A stretch of DNA of 21,634 bases from Mansonella perstans (taxonomy: Eukaryota > Nematoda > Chromadorea > Rhabditida > Onchocercidae): NCBI GenBank assembly GCA_037074765.1, contig JBAMDO010000429.1, forward strand, positions 1-21,634, read 5' to 3'. Each line of letters opens with the position of its first letter. Position 1 is the first letter of the stretch. Positions 9,312 through 18,148 of the stretch are shown one piece after another. The notes under the pieces were generated by a model. That model was not told where the DNA came from and did no database searches. It was given only the letters and a program-made list of their open reading frames with translations. Both the position numbers and the translations under genes were made by a program.

Positions 9312-9480
9312 TTTATTTCCGATACAGAAAATAAGATGAGTAGCAAATAGAGTGAATAAAGCGATTCTCGTTGTGAAGACAGAAGTCCCTAGAATATCTC
9401 GGAATGCTTTGAATGCTTAGAATCCTTAGAATGCTTAGAAAGCTTAGAATGAAGATTGGAAGTTAAGTACAGTTTATATA
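9312..9480 (-). promoter_or_regulatory. LTR1 TATA box and poly(A) signal
   Basis: TATATAAA lies at 9480-9473 (minus) and AATAAA at 9317-9312. The R region should start about 30 bp after the TATA box and end shortly after AATAAA. The 9-bp repeats sit between the two signals, so they are likely transcribed. The same pair occurs in LTR2 (10013-10006, 9850-9845) and LTR3 (10669-10676, 10814-10819). Confidence 0.6.
9402..9451. repeat. 9-bp tandem repeat in LTR1
   Basis: Units of the type gaatgctta start at 9402, 9411, 9420, 9429, 9438 and 9447 (last partial). LTR2 has the same array; LTR3 has two units fewer, which accounts for most of its shorter length (510 versus 529 bp). Confidence 0.85.
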
Positions 9481-9755
9481 GTCGAGAAGAAGGGGCGGAT
9501 CGGGTAATTTGATGGACAGAAATCCTTTGATATAGTCCGATTGATAACTTAATAGACCAGATCATAGTGTACTAATATGAGAAATAGCAAGAGGAAGACA
9601 CGGGATCTTAGCGATAAATCATAGATAATGTCATAAAGGTTTTAGAACAGATACAATTATAATATGTGAGAAGTATGTGACAAATATTCAAATTGACATC
9701 ACGGAATATATTCCTCATGATTTTATTTTAAATTTCGCGACTTTCGCGACAAATC

Positions 9756-10286
9756 TGTCGGGAAAAAAATTGTTGGGCGCAACCGTTGTTGTGTGGAATG
9801 TGTTCTTTGTAGTGTAAGAACAGTTGGATTGGGTAATAGAACCCTTTATTTCCGATACAGAAAATAAGATGAGTAGCAAATAGAGTGAATAAAGCGATTC
9901 TCGTTGTGAAGACAGAAGTCCCTAGAATATCTCGGAATGCTTTGAATGCTTAGAATCCTTAGAATGCTTAGAAAGCTTAGAATGAAGATTGGAAGTTAAG
10001 TACAGTTTATATAGTCGAGAAGAAGGGGCGGATCGGGTAATTTGATGGACAGAAATCCTTTGATATAGTCCGATTGATAACTTAATAGACCTTGATAACT
10101 TAATGTACTAAGATGAGAAATAGCAAGAGGAAGACACGGGATCTTAGCGATAAATCATAGATAATGTCATAAAGGTTTTAGAACAGATACAATTATAATA
10201 TGTGAGAAGTATTGACAAATATTCAAATTAACATCACGGAATATATTCCTCATGATTTTATTTTAAATTTCGCGACTTTCGCGACA
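9756..10286 (-). repeat. Second LTR in tandem with LTR1 (LTR2, 531 bp)
   Basis: The same termini and orientation as LTR1, separated from it by only four bases. By eye it differs at one base near 9790, a short replaced segment near 10090 (a duplicated ttgataacttaat), a 2-bp gap near 10210 and one base near 10230. No internal element sequence lies between LTR1 and LTR2. Confidence 0.92.
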
Positions 10287-10397
10287 CTCAGGAATGTCGC
10301 GAAATTTTAAGGAATTCCTAAGACCCCATTATTGGTCAAGATTTGATCAGTTCTCTAATCGTATCCCTACTTAGTCACATTATCGTAAGGAGGGAGC
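10287..10397. other. 111-bp spacer between inverted LTRs
   Basis: The stretch holds no coding sequence. It contains tgtcgcgaaattttaagg from 10294, which resembles the start of a related LTR, and ends in the purine-rich gtaaggagggagc directly before LTR3, resembling a polypurine tract. It may therefore be the 3' internal end of the element that owned LTR3. Confidence 0.5.
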
Positions 10398-10907
10398 TGT
10401 CGCGAAAGTCGCGAAATTTAAAATAAAATCATGAGGAATATATTCCGTGATGTTAATTTGAATATTTGTCACATACTTCTCACATATTATAATTGTATCT
10501 GTTCTAAAACCTTTATGACATTATCTGTGATTTATCGCTAAGATCCCGTGTCTTCCTCTTGCTATTTCTCATCTTAGTACACTATGATCTGGTCTATTAA
10601 GTTATCAATCGGACTATATCAAAGGATTTCTGTCCATCAAATTACCCGATCCGCCCCTTCTTCTCGACTATATAAACTGTACTTAACTTCCAATCTTCAT
10701 TCTAAGCTTTCTAAGCATTCAAAGCATTCCAAGATATTCTAAGGACTTCTGTCTTCACAACGAGAATCGCTTTATTCACTCTATTTGCTACTCATCTTAT
10801 TTTCTGTATCGGAAATAAAGGGTTCTATTACCCAATTCAACTGTTCTTACATTACAAAGAACACATTCCACACACCAACGGTTGCGCCCAACAATTTTTT
10901 CCCGACA
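10398..10907 (+). repeat. Third LTR of the element 1 family, inverted (LTR3, 510 bp)
   Basis: It starts TGTCGCGAAAGTCGCG and ends TTTTTTCCCGACA on the plus strand, opposite to LTR1 and LTR2. TATA box and AATAAA are kept. It lacks two units of the 9-bp repeat and has scattered single-base differences. No recognisable PBS follows (GGAGCCAAAATATTGG), so it is either a 3' LTR or a solo LTR. Confidence 0.92.
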
Positions 10908-10983
10908 GGAGCCAAAATATTGGAACAGAATCCTGCGGGCGATGCTTCAGATTCAATTTATTTACCCATTGAAAATGCAGTAC

Positions 10984-11302
10984 ATTTCAGCGCTCTATTT
11001 AAATGACTTCTACAGTAAAGTCCGTTTTAAATGATATACACAGGATTATTTCCAAATTGCGAATCAGTCTTTTATTTACTTCAATTGTCCGTTTTAAATG
11101 AAATGCACTACATTCTTCCTTGTACGATTAAATTTACAATTATTTCAACGTATGTATAATATTTAAAACGGACTTTACTGTAATCCCATGTATATCATTT
11201 AAAACGAACTTTACTGTGGAAGTTATTTAAACAGAGCGTTGAAATAATTGTAAATTTAATCGTGTAAGGAAGAATGTAGTGCATTTCATTTAAAACAGAC
11301 AA
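10984..11302. mobile_element. Nested foldback / MITE-like element
   Basis: A perfect 22-bp inverted repeat, tacagtaaagtcc... at 11011-11032 against 11161-11182, is flanked by TA at both ends, as in Tc1/mariner/pogo-class elements. A larger fold includes it: 10984-11040 pairs imperfectly with about 11187-11246, and 11087-11151 pairs with about 11239-11302. There is no transposase. It reads as a non-autonomous DNA element with a second copy or rearranged half inside it. Confidence 0.65.
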
Positions 11303-11329
11303 TTGCAATCAATCAGCACAATGAACAAT

Positions 11330-12095
11330 TGGCAGAGTAATCGAACTTCTGGAAGAAATGAATAAACTCGATTTATCACCACCAGATCGAAACCTGCTAC
11401 TGGAGGACCAGAAACAGCAATATGAAATCAAAAAACGAATCGTCAAAGACGTAATTTTAATCGTGTAAGGAAAGGAAAGGAAGAATGTAGTGCATCTCTA
11501 ACCGCTTACCATGCATGTTGGTAATTTGGAAGCGATTAATAAAAATGGCTGGATCTCATACAACAAAGTATGATAACAACAAAGAAAAGAGAGGAAGAAG
11601 AAAAGTACGAGAAAATGGTTAACGATAAACAAAGTATTTTACACATGATTAATAATAGTAAGGAAGCTATTATTACTTTAAATTCATATTATAATGATTT
11701 CGAATTAGCCTTTCAACAGGAAAGGTTGTTGGCTATTACGGAGAAAGAAATGATTAAACCCTTATCTGCTTGTCATTCAACAATAAATTTACCACAGTTA
11801 CCACTACCAACTTTTAGTAGGGATATAAAGAAGAATATGGAGAGGATTTTGGAATAGCTTCAATACAGCTATACACCTTTAGGAAATCCCAAATATTCAA
11901 AAACTTACTTATTTGATTTCATGTTTAAAGGGAGAAGCATTGGATGATATAAAAGGGTTCGATGTAGCTCCAGAGAATTATGAATTAATGAGACAGATTT
12001 TAATCGATAAATATGATAATCCTGCAACCATCAAAAAATCATTATATAACAAATTCTATTCCATTCAATGGAACGACAGAGAATGGCTCATTTGA
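11330..12095 (+). pseudogene. Decayed BEL/Pao gag copy, plus strand
   Basis: Successive plus-strand frames match element 1 gag in order: ELLEEMNKLDLSPPDRN (from about 11350), NLEAINKNGW (about 11525), REEEEKYEKMVNDKQ and KEAIITLNSYYNDFELAFQQE (11570-11857), then CLKGEALDDIKGFDVAPENY and DKYDNPATIKKSLY (11913-12095). Stops and frameshifts separate the pieces. A segment at about 11452-11497 matches part of the foldback element and interrupts the N-terminal gag region. It is more diverged from element 1 than the LTRs are from each other. No pol follows. Confidence 0.75.
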
Positions 12096-12114
12096 TTGTT
12101 TTGTTATAAATAAA

Positions 12115-12321
12115 GTGGAGATTCCTCTTCCTTTTTAAAAATGAAGTGCTCTTTTTGGAATTAATTCCTGATGGGGTTTTTGATTCCTAATTACTTCTTC
12201 GCTTCTGTGAATTAATGTCATTAGAAATTTCGTAAACTATTTACAGTCCAAGATTCTCTTTCTTCCTTCATCTGGTAGACTTTTTCCAAAATCCATGGTG
12301 GCAGTATATTTTCGATCGTAT
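12115..12321 (-). pseudogene. Inverted continuation of the decayed gag copy
   Basis: The region resembles element 1 positions about 8190-8360 on the same strand; for example catctggtagac and atccatggtgg match the gag codons for LPPWILDKVYQ. In gag order this piece follows the end of the plus-strand copy, yet it lies in the opposite orientation, so the second part of the copy has been flipped. Confidence 0.6.
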
Positions 12322-13086
12322 CATTTTTCAGAAAATATCATTTTTCATTGTCTGAAAAAAAGAATAAAAAAATAATTTCATTGTGAATTTCAATGCTTAA
12401 ATATCGTATATTGATATTGTAGTACAGTAAGATTGTAATATAGTAAGATACAGTAAGACTGCAACACAGTAAGTTTCAAAACTTTTTTCTTTAACTTAAC
12501 ACATTTAAATAATTATTTTGATACTGTCTGACGTTCAAATTTGCGAAACAAAACAACAATATCTACCTCGATACGTCATCATTATGTTCATTCTGTTGCG
12601 ACGAAGGTGCAATTAATGATCTGACACTAGATCTTCTCACTGACACTATCCTGATAACAGAATCTTCTGATAACAGAAAAGCAATTGTTCGTCGTTCTAA
12701 ACGTCCTTCAGCGTCATGTAATTGCGGCTCACTTCGACTAAATGAACATAATGATAACGTATCGAGTTCAATAGCACTCTCATCGTAACAGTCCAATAGC
12801 ACTCTAACGGTCCAATAGCACTCTCATCCAATTGCTTTAATCTTCGACTAATCCTATTATTTATTGGAATTGTACCAATTTGTTGTTGAGCAATTGAAGA
12901 ATTTCGCACTCTAATTTGCATTCTTACAAAATTCGATGCTAATATTCTTCGGTGCTGGAAAAAAAAGTCCTAAAATTAAAATTTGAAAACTTAAAGAAAT
13001 TTTAATTGAAGTAAATAGCAACAAACTAATGTAGAGAACAGAGAAAAAGGGGGAGAGAGGGAAAGATACAACATGAACAATATAGA
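12322..13086. other. Unassigned DNA with a small foldback and short repeats
   Basis: No gene supported. 12567-12592 is inversely repeated at 12741-12766 with one mismatch, and similarity extends weakly inward. Three copies of caatagcactct lie at about 12770-12825, and degenerate acagtaag repeats at about 12423-12473. Open minus frames here overlap these repeats and look fortuitous. Confidence 0.5.
12567..12766. repeat. 26-bp inverted repeat (foldback)
   Basis: Arm ctcgatacgtcatcattatg... at 12567-12592 and its reverse complement at 12741-12766, with one mismatch. It may be a remnant of another non-autonomous element; no target duplication was found. Confidence 0.6.
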
Positions 13087-13728
13087 TGTCGTGAATTTTT
13101 TGTGAGAGGTCAACTCTTAGCCAATATTCTTCAACGATTTGATCACGGATTGTTGTATTAGGTTGAGTTACGGCACCTCAGACTTGGGTAATTAAACCTT
13201 TTATTAGAATAATTGGATAACGCGAGAATAGTGTAACAATTATGTAGAAAGCGCATTTAATGGTAACATTAATATAATAAAAATGGTAATGATGAGGAGA
13301 ACAAAACCAGTAGCCGTTGATGTGAATAGCTTCCAAAAATGCTCTTTGTGGGATAATTGATAGTTTAAATAGTAGTAAATGAGTATTGTAGGCGGAGGAA
13401 AGTTAGTGTTAATGAGTTGAGTTATAAGAAACTAAAGATTACAAAAAAGAAGTCCTTTGTAAAGACAAGCTTAATTGAAGATGTACAATACATTGCATGT
13501 AAGTATAATCATCAAACAAAGGATTTCGAGACAGTTATGCAATGGGTTTGGTTAATAAGATGTTAATTGCAGCTGCCTCTTTGTTAGTTTATGGTAGGAA
13601 AGAGTTTGACAGCTTATAATTGGAACAAAGAGATTAAACATTACGAAATTAATTGGATGACTCATAAAAGACATTAATACAATTAGATTTAAACCTATTG
13701 GAATTTTCGCGTTATGAATTTCGCGACA
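13087..13728 (-). repeat. Element 2 3' LTR (642 bp)
   Basis: On the minus strand it starts TGTCGCGAAATTCATAACGCG and ends AAATTCACGACA. It is closely similar to the 5' LTR with short indels, for example an extra ~10 bp near 13128. AATAAA lies at 13205-13200. Confidence 0.92.
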
Positions 13729-13745
13729 CTCCCAAAGGGAGGAGA
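13729..13745 (-). promoter_or_regulatory. Probable polypurine tract region of element 2
   Basis: Directly upstream of the 3' LTR on the minus strand is CCCTTTGGGAG, with CTCCC and GGGAG as self-complementary arms. The purine run TTTGGGAG touching TGT is the expected place for plus-strand priming, but it is short, so the call is tentative. Confidence 0.45.
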
Positions 13746-13820
13746 GAGAAGCTAGAGTGTAGATTGAGGGTAGTTATGGTTATAGTTCTTTTATCGGTCT
13801 TTGTTATTGTTGTTGATCTT

Positions 13821-14111
13821 TTATAACATCCCATTGTTTGGTACGGCTGTTGCTTGTAGTGCGCAATTTCTTGTGGCGCTTCTTGTTCGGCTAGCGATAG
13901 GTTGTTCTGGTTCATCTTCCTGTTTCTTGTTTAATTTCTCTTCCATATCGTTGGAAGCATCTATTTCCATGGTGCATAGCATGTTAATTGAACGATTAAG
14001 TTTCCCATTAGGCATTTGGATTGTGGCACTCCTGATACTTCCATCACGTCCTCTGTTGATTTTAATTATTTTTGCTAATTTCCATATACCGTGAGGTATT
14101 TCGGGTTCCAT
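13821..14111 (-). pseudogene. Element 2 integrase C-terminal domain (DUF5641-like)
   Basis: The frame reads EIPHGIWKLAKIIKINRGRDGSIRSATIQ followed by LNRSINMLCTMEID in shorter segments: W-x-LAKI, a G-DG-IRSA turn and a hydrophobic L-x-x-x-E end, the pattern of the small domain after the BEL/Pao integrase core. A polar Gln/Glu-rich tail ends at the stop near 13821. An in-frame TAG at about 14127 separates it from the core. Confidence 0.75.
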
Positions 14112-14339
14112 TAATAAAACGATTTCATTCTAATGTGGTCTTCGTTTTTCTGTCTGTCGAGGGGAAACTAATTCCCTCTGTATGCGTTCTCTTAGACTCA
14201 TAAGGTATTCGTCTTTCCACAGTTTCCAAAAAACATCTAATGTGTTAAGAGTATTGGTACAATATTTAATTATCCTTTGTTTTTAATGGATAAGGAGTAT
14301 ATTCTTTTTCTCCATTATCAAGATTGATTGGTATTTCGA

Positions 14340-15120
14340 GTGAAGACTTAGGTGAAATAAAGTCAATTGAGCGTATGACTCTGTAGTCATCAAAGCCAAC
14401 GTAAGTCAATGGACGGGTATTAAGTATTCCTTCTATCTCTACAATTAACGTTATTAGTTCTCCTTCTTTTAGAAGTTTTCTTCCAACTGCCCATCTTAAA
14501 GTTTGTTTTGTGAGTCCAATGATTCGTTCGTATACTCCACCACCCCAAGGTGCCTTTGGTATGGTATTTTTCCAACAAATACGTTGTTCTGCTAGGAATT
14601 GGAGCTTTCCTCCATGATTGTTTTGAAGACGAGTTGAAATTGATTCGCGTTATCACTTAAGACTAATTTTGGATATCCTCGTCGAGCCACAAATCTTCTT
14701 AGAATATGCAAGAAATTTTCAGTGGATAAATCCTCTGCTGTTTCTAGATGTGCAGCTCTCGTAGTGAAACATGTGGAGAGCGGTCCATTTGTTTATCCTA
14801 TCGGTAATAGATTTGACTAAGACTGGCCTCAAATAATCTAGACCTACTTGTTCAAATGGTCTAGATCTTTTTACTCGGGCTTCAGGCAAATTTGGCATTG
14901 CCGGTAATTTGAATGGTTTGGCTTTCCAACGTTTACAGGTCGTACACATAGATAGTAGTCGTTTTATTGCGGCTCTTCCCTTTGGTATCCAAAATCTACG
15001 TCTTAACTCAGACAACGTATGTGAGATTCCAGCATGATGCAGCGCCTCATGTTGCTGCATGATTATAAGATTAGTCACAACGTGACATTGGTAGGTAGAT
15101 AGGATATTTGCTGTCCTCAT
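14340..15120 (-). pseudogene. Element 2 integrase (zinc-binding and catalytic core)
   Basis: From 15120 the frame carries the His/Cys zinc-binding part, [18 protein letters not shown] to CTTCKRW (about 15054-14935), then the first core Asp in VGLDY (about 14843). A frameshift near 14760 moves the reading; SDNAN with the second Asp lies at 14657-14643, and VYERIIG with the Glu at 14529-14527 in yet another register. All three catalytic residues can be placed, but not in one frame. Integrase inserts the cDNA into nuclear DNA. Sequence on to about 14340 (LNTRPLTYVG, ISPKSSLEIP) is the integrase end. Confidence 0.8.
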
Positions 15121-15484
15121 CTAACTCCGAATATTCTAGGCGGCTCCCTGATCTCCATAAATCATCATTTATGTGGAGTGTTGCTATTTGATAATCATTT
15201 TGAGTCATATTGGTTCCTTTGATAGATAATAATTTGAGCCAAGGTAATCCTCTTCGATGCGTTTGTTTAATGAATCGAAGAGCCCATACTATCGCTCGTA
15301 CTAATTTTATCCATTTACTAAAGCGATGTACATCAGTAAATTGAGTTATCGCCTTCTCCTCAGTTGGGTTTGGAAACGTTGATATTTTTGCTATAATTGC
15401 TTATTCCAATTCATCATCAGCTTCACAAGCGAACTTACAATTGGGCCATTCCGATTCGAGTCCATTCAACCATTGCGGATCATT
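15121..15484 (-). pseudogene. Element 2 RNase H to integrase linker
   Basis: Broken minus frames continue between RNase H and integrase; one reads KWIKLVRAIVWALRFI and another IKGTNMTQNDYQ, as in the helical tether of BEL/Pao pol before the zinc-binding domain. Stops occur within it. No separate gene is indicated. Confidence 0.55.
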
Positions 15485-15982
15485 CTACCATAGCTTGTTA
15501 TTGCGAAGTTTGATTGGTGAAATTCCTCTTGTAGTTATATCAGCTGGATTGTCCAAGCTAGGGACATATCTTAAGTTGAATCTGGATTTTCGAATCTCTC
15601 CACTCGATTTTGCGCAAATGTGGAAGCAATTTTGTATAATTTGTAATCCAGAAGAAAGACATTTTGAATCTGACCATAAAGTAACGGGATAATCCTCCTT
15701 TTGTAGCTGCTTTAATACGAACTGACCTGCTATGACTCCAATCAATACAGATAATAATTCAAGTTTGGGCATCGATATACCTTTGGTTGGAATGATTCGA
15801 GATTTAGCAAAGGTCAAGAATGATCTTACAGAGTTTTCAGATGAAACTTTTCGTACATAAACAGTTGCGGAATAAACAACTTTGGACGCACCTGTGAATA
15901 TGTGAAATTCTGTTGGCACTGAGAATTCCATCACAAATCTTGATATTCCTATTACATCTATTGGCCATTCAGTAATGAGCAT
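15485..15982 (-). pseudogene. Element 2 RNase H
   Basis: The frame runs from WPIDVIGISRF through IFTGAS (15897-15883), FAKSRIIPTKGISMPKLELL, VTLWSDSKC, and YVPSLDNPADITTRGIS: RNase H motifs in order with Glu (PKLELL), Asp (WSDSK) and Asp (NPADI). Motif 1 reads FTGAS where element 1 reads FTDAS, so the first catalytic Asp codon has become Gly at 15892-15890. This would abolish or cripple RNA cleavage if made. Confidence 0.82.
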
Positions 15983-16100
15983 ATTCCATTTTTGTTTGTA
16001 TGTTTCATTTAAGAATTGATCTCATGGAATATTTTCTCGCCATAGGTATTGAATAAGCAATTTGAATTTGGTCATTTGAATTTGATCGGGACTAAAAAGC

Positions 16101-16500
16101 TCAGAGGATCATATTGAGAGGCAATGAATTGTAAAATGGTCCTCTTTCTAAATCCTTTCCTCGCCATGGTTTTAATATAACATCTATATGATCCCTTTCA
16201 TGGTTCCAGTTAAGTCCAAGAAAGTTTTCTTTGTTTGTTTGGCTTAAGTCGGAATAAGATATTCGTTTGTTGAAATCCTTTTCATTTGAAAGAAATTCCC
16301 TCACATCATTGAGGCTTCCTCAAAAATTATCTTCATTTTCTCATACTTGTACAATGTCTCTTCAGTATTCTCTGCCGATATAGTGATATTGTCCACGTAT
16401 AGATTCTTTCTGATTTCTTCAGCTAATTCACTACCATAATTTTCGAGATGGTAGTTAAGAGTCGCTGCTAACAAGAAAGGGAATGATATCACTTCAAAGG
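16101..16500 (-). pseudogene. Element 2 RT, middle and connection
   Basis: Two frames: [20 protein letters not shown] and NLYVDN (16399-16388) with [11 protein letters not shown], then REFLSNEKDFN and LGLNWNHERDHIDVILKPW. The split is a frameshift near 16302. YVDN stands at motif C as in element 1. The LKPWRG and GPFYNSLPLNMIL stretch matches the RT-RNase H connection of element 1. Confidence 0.78.
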
Positions 16501-16508
16501 GAACTCTC

Positions 16509-17003
16509 TTAAAGCGGTAACATTTTATATTCTCGTTGCAGACTTCTTTTATTTAACCAAAGAAATCGTGTACAATTCCTTTCTTCTTCTTGTAGCCCTA
16601 TTTGTAAGAATGCCTTTTCGATATCCGCAGTTATCACTATCGTCATTGTTCGAAAGCGGAGTAATATACCAATCAAGTCTGGAAGCAGTACTGGACCTCG
16701 ATACAATATGTCGTTTAGGCTTTTAAATCCTTTGTGACGTGCTGAACCGTCATAGACTATTCTTAATTTGGTTGTATTTTTGCCAGGGGTTAGCACTTCG
16801 TGATGTGGTAGATAATGTATAACACAAACCTCATCGTTCGGAGGTACTTCTTCAATTATTCCAGTTTGTAATTGATCTTTGATTGTCTTGTCGTATAAAT
16901 GAAGAAGTGGTTGGAGTTGTAGACGTTTAACTAGATACTTCAAACGTCCAAGGCAGAATCCATAATTGTTGCTTAGTCTTTGTGTAGAGCTTTTCCATGC
17001 CAA
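16509..17003 (-). pseudogene. Element 2 RT, N-terminal part
   Basis: The longest open pol segment of element 2, with NNYGFCLGRLKYLVKRLQ, VIHYLPHHEVLTPGK, LRIVYDGSARHKGFKSLND, and motif A as [10 protein letters not shown] (ADIEKAF 16628-16608). CTRFLWL, the normal next step, is followed by out-of-frame residues, so a frameshift lies near 16560. Motif A Asp is intact. Confidence 0.82.
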
Positions 17004-17122
17004 CGCACTTGGTATCTTCCATCCAGCATAATGATGGTTTGTTCAAAATGTTTTATAGTTTGATGATCATCATCAAGCTATAAAACAGTGGGTAATTCTT
17101 GAATGCCGATCATTTCTAATTT

Positions 17123-17640
17123 TCAGAATTTTTCTAATTCTGAATCGAGGGTTGCATTAGCTGAGCATATTATCCCTCTGGCATCTCTGTTATCTTTACA
17201 AAGTTTGGTGATATCGCCACTGCCAACAATCATAGGGCCAACCTTAAACTGGACTAATCTATGTCCTGATTGTAACTCCTTGAGATCTTGTAGATTTATA
17301 AATTTGAGAAATAGTCCGCTCCAATGGGTATGTCGGGCTTTCCCCAATGGTTATTTTAAATCATCGAATTGAAATTCCTTTGGTATATTAACCACCTGTA
17401 GTTCGTTTGTTAAGTATTCGACTACATTAGCGCACAACGATATAACTTCGTTGTCTTCAGTTCGTACCTTCAATTCCGTGTGAGAAGTGGGACACTCCAT
17501 TGGTTTCCTCGTACCAAATGGAGCTATCATCATAGTTTGTTTTTCTGACTCAGTTAGTCTCAATTGATGAAATAATTTCTTGGAGATAAAGGACAGTTGT
17601 GAGCCTATATCAAATAATGCTAAGGCTTTTTGTTGTCTTT
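17123..17640 (-). pseudogene. Element 2 aspartic protease and linker to RT
   Basis: The protease core reads FDIGSQLSFISKKL (DIGS at 17611-17600), then LRLTESEKQ and a beta-rich stretch to 17351. A frameshift near 17347 leads to HWSGLFLKFINLQDLKELQS and QFKVGPMIVGSGDI. An in-frame TAA just before the core (about 17641-17639) separates it from the knuckle region. The residue after the catalytic Asp is Ile where Ser or Thr is normal; element 1 has Pro. Confidence 0.75.
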
Positions 17641-17700
17641 AGGATTGCGACGGATTGTAGACTTCTATCTCTTTACATAAAAGTAAAGTTTCTCTTGTTG

Positions 17701-18096
17701 TTGTTTCGAGTCGTATATGTTGACTGTAGAGTGATGTTGAACACTCCTTTCCTTCTGAATTTATGTAAAGTAGATATGCTCTTTTTCCACACACCGCGCT
17801 GTTATGCGAAGCTTTGCAGTAGAAGCATTGTTCTTTCACTTTACATCCTTCTCCCATATGACTGCCTTTAAAACAAATTGTACATTTCTTCAGCATCTTG
17901 AGGCGATTTATTCGAATTTTAGCAGTAGGATGGACGTCGCAATCGCTATCCCAGTGGTCTCCAGTGCAAAATATGCACGGTCTCTTTTTAGTTATTGTAC
18001 GTTGTGGTTAGTTCGTATTGTTGATAATGCTGAAGTTCTCCCGAGTCGTATCTTCGCTTTTGTTCGGATTTGATAATTGTAAGTTTATTTTCAGCA
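17701..18096 (-). repeat. Knuckle-region duplication, downstream copy
   Basis: Direct repeat of 18149-18562, mostly identical with scattered base changes and small gaps (for example a 10-bp gap near 18007). Its reading frame carries CTICFKGSHMGEGC and CFYCKASHNSAVC and then continues to the protease side (LLLCKEIEVYNP), so this copy holds the original downstream junction. Confidence 0.85.
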
Positions 18097-18148
18097 CGGA
18101 TGAATGAACTCTAACTATCTTTTACTTGTTGGTTTACTTTAACCGTTA

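Larger units (their letters stand above)
5866..9751 (-). mobile_element. BEL/Pao LTR retrotransposon, element 1 (3'-truncated)
   Basis: The minus-strand order is LTR (9751-9223), PBS (9218-9199), gag, zinc knuckles, aspartic protease, reverse transcriptase and the first RNase H motif, the order expected of BEL/Pao. The remaining RNase H, the integrase and the 3' LTR of the same family are absent; sequence switches to an unrelated ORF near 5866. At least five frameshifts break gag-pol, so this copy could not make a full polyprotein as read. Its LTR is about 98% identical by eye to the neighbouring LTR copy, suggesting recent activity of the family. Confidence 0.85.
9223..9751 (-). repeat. Element 1 5' LTR (LTR1, 529 bp)
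   Basis: On the minus strand it starts TGTCGCGAAAGTCGCG and ends TTTTTTTCCCGACA, the TG...CA ends of an LTR. It holds a TATA box (9480-9473) and an AATAAA (9317-9312), and is directly followed by the PBS. It differs from LTR2 at only a handful of sites. Confidence 0.92.

Noticed and set aside
12563..12921. Overlapping minus-strand frames of 74-79 codons
   Set aside because: They run through the foldback and its short repeats and show no recognisable domain.
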